Part shown: one piece after another, positions 61,097 to 64,000 of the stretch
Layout of the letters: every line of letters starts with the position of its first letter
How positions within the stretch are numbered: position 1 is the first letter of the stretch
NCBI GenBank assembly: GCA_020249435.1
Contig: JADCFQ010000020.1
Coordinates: 84,522 to 148,521 of the forward strand
Direction: 5' to 3'
Source: Roseomonas sp.
GTDB taxonomy: Bacteria > Pseudomonadota > Alphaproteobacteria > Acetobacterales > Acetobacteraceae
Length of the DNA: 64,000 bases
Made by a program: the position numbers and the translations under genes
Notes under the pieces: model-generated
Told to the model about the DNA's origin: nothing
The model's database searches: none
What the model saw: only the letters and a program-made list of their open reading frames with translations

Positions 61097-61849
61097 TCAG
61101 CTGATCTCAATCTGCCGGTTCAAATGCGCCACCAAATCATCCGGCAGTTTGAGCCGATGCGCGAGGGCTTGCAGATAGGCCAGTTCAGCCGGCCGGTCCG
61201 GGTCAATTGCGAGGCGCGATACCAGGTAAATCTCGGCCGCCTGTTCGGGGGTTGTCGCCAGGGCAGCGATGTCTGAAACGCTCACCTGGGCAGCCAGGGC
61301 GTCGAACACAAAGGCCTTGCTTTCGGGATCAAGCCCGGCCTCATTCACGCGGGCGAAAATGCGGTCCTGCTCCTCGGCATCAATATGGCCATCGGCCTTG
61401 GCGGCACCGATCATGGCGCGCACCAAAGCGAGTTCAAAGGGCTGGCCATTCGCTGCAGGGGCAGCTGCCGGCAAATAGCGTTGTTCCACCTGCGTGGCCT
61501 GCGGCGGTTGTGCGACCGGCGTCTGCGCCGGGGCCTGCCCCTTTTGCCAACCCTGAAAGGCTTGGCTCGCCAACGCGCCAATCATGGCCGCACCGCCGTG
61601 GCTCAGTACGCCGCCAAGCCCGCCCATGCTTTTCTTCTTGCCCCCGACAAGCAAGCCGAGCAGCCCGCCCGCCACCCCTGACGCGGCAAGGCCACCAAGG
61701 CCGCCGGCACCGCCGAGCGCCTGGCGCGCTGCCCCGGCCAGATCAATCTGGCCAGCCGGTGCGCCGCCGGCCTGGGATTGGCTTGAGGGTGGCTGGGCGG
61801 TCATGCCCTGGCCGAGAAAGCGGTCGAGGAGGGATTGGGCATTGATCAT
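61097..61849 (-). CDS. DUF533/TerB-like protein (YebE-type)
   Basis: 250 residues from ATG 61849 (MINAQSLLDRFLG), the usual beginning of this family. A Gly/Ala-rich and Lys-rich central part (GVAGGLLGLLVGGKKKSMGG) may insert in or touch the membrane, and the C-terminal TerB-like helical domain (about 150-250) contains ALVRAMIGAAKADGHIDAEEQDRIF with metal-binding acidic residues. Function unknown; YebE in enterobacteria responds to envelope stress. An ATG at 61855 is an alternative start. Confidence 0.85.
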   Translation of the reverse strand: MINAQSLLDRFLGQGMTAQPPSSQSQAGGAPAGQIDLAGAARQALGGAGGLGGLAASGVAGGLLGLLVGGKKKSMGGLGGVLSHGGAAMIGALASQAFQGWQKGQAPAQTPVAQPPQATQVEQRYLPAAAPAANGQPFELALVRAMIGAAKADGHIDAEEQDRIFARVNEAGLDPESKAFVFDALAAQVSVSDIAALATTPEQAAEIYLVSRLAIDPDRPAELAYLQALAHRLKLPDDLVAHLNRQIEIS

Positions 61850-61973
61850 GCGCATTAAGGTCGGCGCCGGCCGAGACCAGTACAAGACCAGGCGCGCAAA
61901 AAACCCAATGTAACAAAGGGGAGAGCGGTGGGGTAGGCAAAACGGCGTAGCTCATCTCGGCTTCGCAGAAGGT

Positions 61974-62738
61974 CTAATTGCCGATATTCCGGCCATTGTT
62001 GTTGCTGAGCACGATCTCGTCGATTGAGCAGATGCGATCCTGAAGCAATGCGAAGCGGATGCAGTCGAAGACGTTTCTGGCGGTCAGCGTGTGGTCTTCG
62101 AATGCGTCGCGGCGATACTCCCACTCTGCGGGATCAAGCGGTGAGGTGTTGTGGAAGTCCGGAGGATAGATCGTGAGCACACGCACGCCGCTCTCCCGCA
62201 AACGATGCCGCAGCCGCTCAGAAAACAAAGCTTGGGCGGCTTTTGCAGCGCTGAAGGCTTCATTGATCGCACGCAGATTGTTACGCAACGCGGTGGTACC
62301 GTTGAGGAATACCACATCGGCAGCCGAAGAACGCTGGATCAACGGCAAGAGATGCTTGGTGAGGATGAAGGGGCCCGTGGCGGTTGATGCCACCGCCCTG
62401 ACGATGTCATCATCGGGCGTATCGACGAAATCATTCTTAAGCCAAAAGCCCGCATTATGGATGAGGATGTCGATCCGGTCCGTAAAACCTTCGATCTGAG
62501 CCCGAGCTCCAGCAAGTTGCCGGTCATCAGTCAGATCGATTGGGAAGCACGCTATGTTCGCAGCCGGCAGCGTGCTCCGCACGATTGTCTCGGTCGCGCG
62601 GGCGCTCTCAATGTTGCGGGCGGAAAGCAGCAGATCGGCCCCAAGGCGTGCAAAATTGATTGCAAGTGTTCGGCCAAAATCCCGACCGGCGCCCGTGATC
62701 AAGACTTTCTTTCCGGCGAAGGGCAGCGACTTTTCCAC
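61974..62738 (-). CDS. Short-chain dehydrogenase fold protein lacking catalytic Tyr
   Basis: 254-residue SDR. The cofactor motif TGAGRDFG (15-22) and IHNAG (94-97) are normal, but the YxxxK active site reads F162-SAA-K166 and the serine position is Thr149 (NGTTALR). Without the tyrosine, normal hydride-coupled oxidation is unlikely, so the protein may be a non-catalytic, sensor-like or altered member. Less GC-rich than its neighbours, with different codon choice, which suggests transfer. It is 33 bases downstream of the Pmt-like gene on the same strand. Confidence 0.82.
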   Translation of the reverse strand: MEKSLPFAGKKVLITGAGRDFGRTLAINFARLGADLLLSARNIESARATETIVRSTLPAANIACFPIDLTDDRQLAGARAQIEGFTDRIDILIHNAGFWLKNDFVDTPDDDIVRAVASTATGPFILTKHLLPLIQRSSAADVVFLNGTTALRNNLRAINEAFSAAKAAQALFSERLRHRLRESGVRVLTIYPPDFHNTSPLDPAEWEYRRDAFEDHTLTARNVFDCIRFALLQDRICSIDEIVLSNNNGRNIGN

Positions 62739-62771
62739 TGTCGTGCCGCCACCACGGCGCCCAGATTCGCC

Positions 62772-63464
62772 TTATGATACGCGCAGCGGTTGGTTATTGC
62801 GCACGCTCAGCAGCGTGAAGATGCCGGCCGGCTGGCAGGGCTCCATCGCTTCCACGGTGACGTCTTCCGGATTCAGCAAATCGCGCAGCGCGAAATCCGG
62901 GTGCCAGCCGAGGCGACGCGATAGCGGCGCCATGGCGCGTTCCACCCACCAGCGCGGGCCACCTTCCGCCGCGAAGTGATTGACGAAAAGCAGATGCCCA
63001 CCGGGGCGCACGACACGTGACATCTCGGCATAAAGCCGGCGCGCATCGGGCACGACACTCGCGGTGAACATGGCAACCGCGATATCGAAGGACGCGTCTT
63101 CGAACGCCATTTCCTCCGCGTTCATTTCAACCAGGCCGCGCACATGGGAAAGCTTGTCTTCCGCGACGCGTTCATGCGCCTTGGCGAGCATTTCCCGCGA
63201 CAGGTCAATGCCAACAACCTGCAAATCGCGCCGATAAAGCGGCAACGCCAAGCCAGTGCCAACACCCACTTCCAAAACGCGCGGACCCGCCAGGCGATTG
63301 ACAGCTTCCACCGCGCGCCTCCGCCCAAAGGCGGAAACGCCCCCAAACACCAAATCATAAACGCCGGCCCAGCGGCGATAGGCTTCGCGCACACTATCGG
63401 CATCCAGCGCTTCACGCGCGTGACCCCGTTCTTCTGCGCCCTTGGCGAGACCGATATTTGCCAT
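62772..63464 (-). CDS. PmtA-like (Rhodobacter-type) phospholipid N-methyltransferase
   Basis: 230-residue class I methyltransferase. SVREAYRRWAGVYDLVFGGVSAFGRRRAVEAVN and VLEVGVGTGLALPLY with VVGIDLSREMLAKAHERV closely resemble the Rhodobacter sphaeroides type of phosphatidylethanolamine N-methyltransferase, which makes phosphatidylcholine in three steps. VVRPGGHLLFVNHF and the end LLSVRNN also fit. A UbiE-type quinone methyltransferase is the main alternative, but the FGGVSAFGRRRAVEAVN segment favours Pmt. 108 bases separate it from the truncated transporter. Confidence 0.82.
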   Translation of the reverse strand: MANIGLAKGAEERGHAREALDADSVREAYRRWAGVYDLVFGGVSAFGRRRAVEAVNRLAGPRVLEVGVGTGLALPLYRRDLQVVGIDLSREMLAKAHERVAEDKLSHVRGLVEMNAEEMAFEDASFDIAVAMFTASVVPDARRLYAEMSRVVRPGGHLLFVNHFAAEGGPRWWVERAMAPLSRRLGWHPDFALRDLLNPEDVTVEAMEPCQPAGIFTLLSVRNNQPLRVS

Positions 63465-63577
63465 TGGAATCCTGATTCCCTGCGCCTGAATGCGGACGGG
63501 ATGAACACGTGAAATAAGGTCTCGTCAATCTTTTTGCTAGGTATTGGGATAACACGCAAAATCTGACACTAAATCTG

Positions 63578-64000
63578 TCAAGTCTTCCTGTCTCTGCCGG
63601 AGGCCGCCACCAGCACCCCGCTCAGCGCAATCACCGCCATGCCGAGCAGCGTAATGCCATCCGGCGCATCGCCAAAGACCAGCACCCCCGACACCACCGC
63701 CCAGATCATTTGCGTATAGGAAAGCGGCGCCAATAGGCTGGCCGGGGCGCGGGCAAAGGCCAGCACCAAAAGCCCGTGGGAGGCTCCGCCGAGCAGCCCA
63801 AGCAGTACCAAAGCGGCCCAATCCAGCCCGCTCGGCCAGACCCAGACCAGGGGGAGCGAGGCCGAAGTCAGCAGCGTTGCCGCAAAAGACGTGTGCAGGA
63901 TAGTGGTGCGCGGGTCATCCAGCGCAGCCAACTTGCGGGTCAGGATCTGATAAACGGCGAAAAGCGCGGCAGCCCCCAGCGGCAGCAGCATGGCCCAATG
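63578..64000 (-). CDS. EamA-family (DMT) transporter, C-terminal half only
   Basis: The gene enters from beyond base 64000 on the minus strand; only the second EamA repeat is visible, ending at 63578. ALFAVYQILTRKLAALDDP begins the second half, SHGLLVLAFARAPASLLAPLSYTQMIWAVVSGVLVFGDAPDG is the conserved last-helix region, and the tail is GVLVAASGRDRKT. An ATG at 63991 is internal and not the start. Confidence 0.85.
   Translation of the reverse strand, partial: HWAMLLPLGAAALFAVYQILTRKLAALDDPRTTILHTSFAATLLTSASLPLVWVWPSGLDWAALVLLGLLGGASHGLLVLAFARAPASLLAPLSYTQMIWAVVSGVLVFGDAPDGITLLGMAVIALSGVLVAASGRDRKT

Overview
The window is 64 kb of GC-rich bacterial chromosome, densely packed on both strands, with many 1-4 base gene overlaps and no tRNA, rRNA, insertion sequence, phage gene or CRISPR array that I can see. 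Several genes point to an alphaproteobacterium, most likely Acetobacteraceae or a close Rhodospirillales relative: a 205-residue S4, a COQ9 protein, a Usg protein, an HNGGPPLDE-type small protein, an R. sphaeroides-type phospholipid N-methyltransferase, a CIRCE-controlled groESL, and a large set of Bug-type (tripartite tricarboxylate) receptors. The taxonomic placement is inference from gene content.

Layout. 1-2.1 kb: a truncated amidase overlapping a Bug receptor. 2.1-8.9 kb: the four genes of the Lhr/Exo/Ligase/MPE DNA-repair cluster (ATP-dependent ligase, MBL-fold exonuclease, Lhr-type helicase, PdeM phosphoesterase), with a glycosyltransferase gene between ligase and exonuclease. 9-19.9 kb: accessory metabolism and transport (DUF169 protein, MFS efflux, FAD amine oxidase, Bug and family-5 binding proteins, LrgAB-like pair, MFS, class III CoA-transferase divergent from an enoyl-CoA hydratase). 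20-24.5 kb: a large PLP decarboxylase directly followed by an AspT-family exchanger, a plausible decarboxylation/antiport unit. 24.5-38.3 kb: DsbD-like reductase, HrpB helicase, a Deg protease next to an OmpR/histidine-kinase pair, aminotransferase, GST, and small conserved genes. 38.4-40.6 kb: groES-groEL with an RpoH-like promoter, CIRCE operator and terminator. 40.7-44.5 kb: a four-gene Pot-like ABC importer. 44.5-50 kb: EamA exporter, a Bug/SpoT-like hydrolase/Maf operon, and a decayed Bug copy plus an intact copy flanking a methyltransferase. 50-55.6 kb: proA, nadD, rsfS, rlmH, an order conserved in alphaproteobacteria, but with an exported FAH-fold protein and a flavin monooxygenase between proA and nadD. 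55.7-64 kb: Ada, a beta-hydroxyacid dehydrogenase, rpsD, rpsU, def-coq9, DUF533, an atypical SDR, a Pmt-like methyltransferase and a truncated EamA transporter.

How the parts relate. The repair cluster and Ada cover DNA damage. GroESL, Deg with its two-component system and the DsbD-like protein cover protein and envelope stress. The Bug receptors and the Pot-like and family-5 systems make this a scavenging, solute-uptake genome; no TctA/TctB membrane partners lie in the window, so the receptors must share partners elsewhere. The observations most worth a second look are the decarboxylase/exchanger pair with its enlarged active-site segment, the missing canonical starts of rsfS and rlmH, the duplicated and decayed Bug locus around a methyltransferase, the SDR lacking its catalytic tyrosine, and a MESH1-like hydrolase translationally coupled to a Bug receptor.
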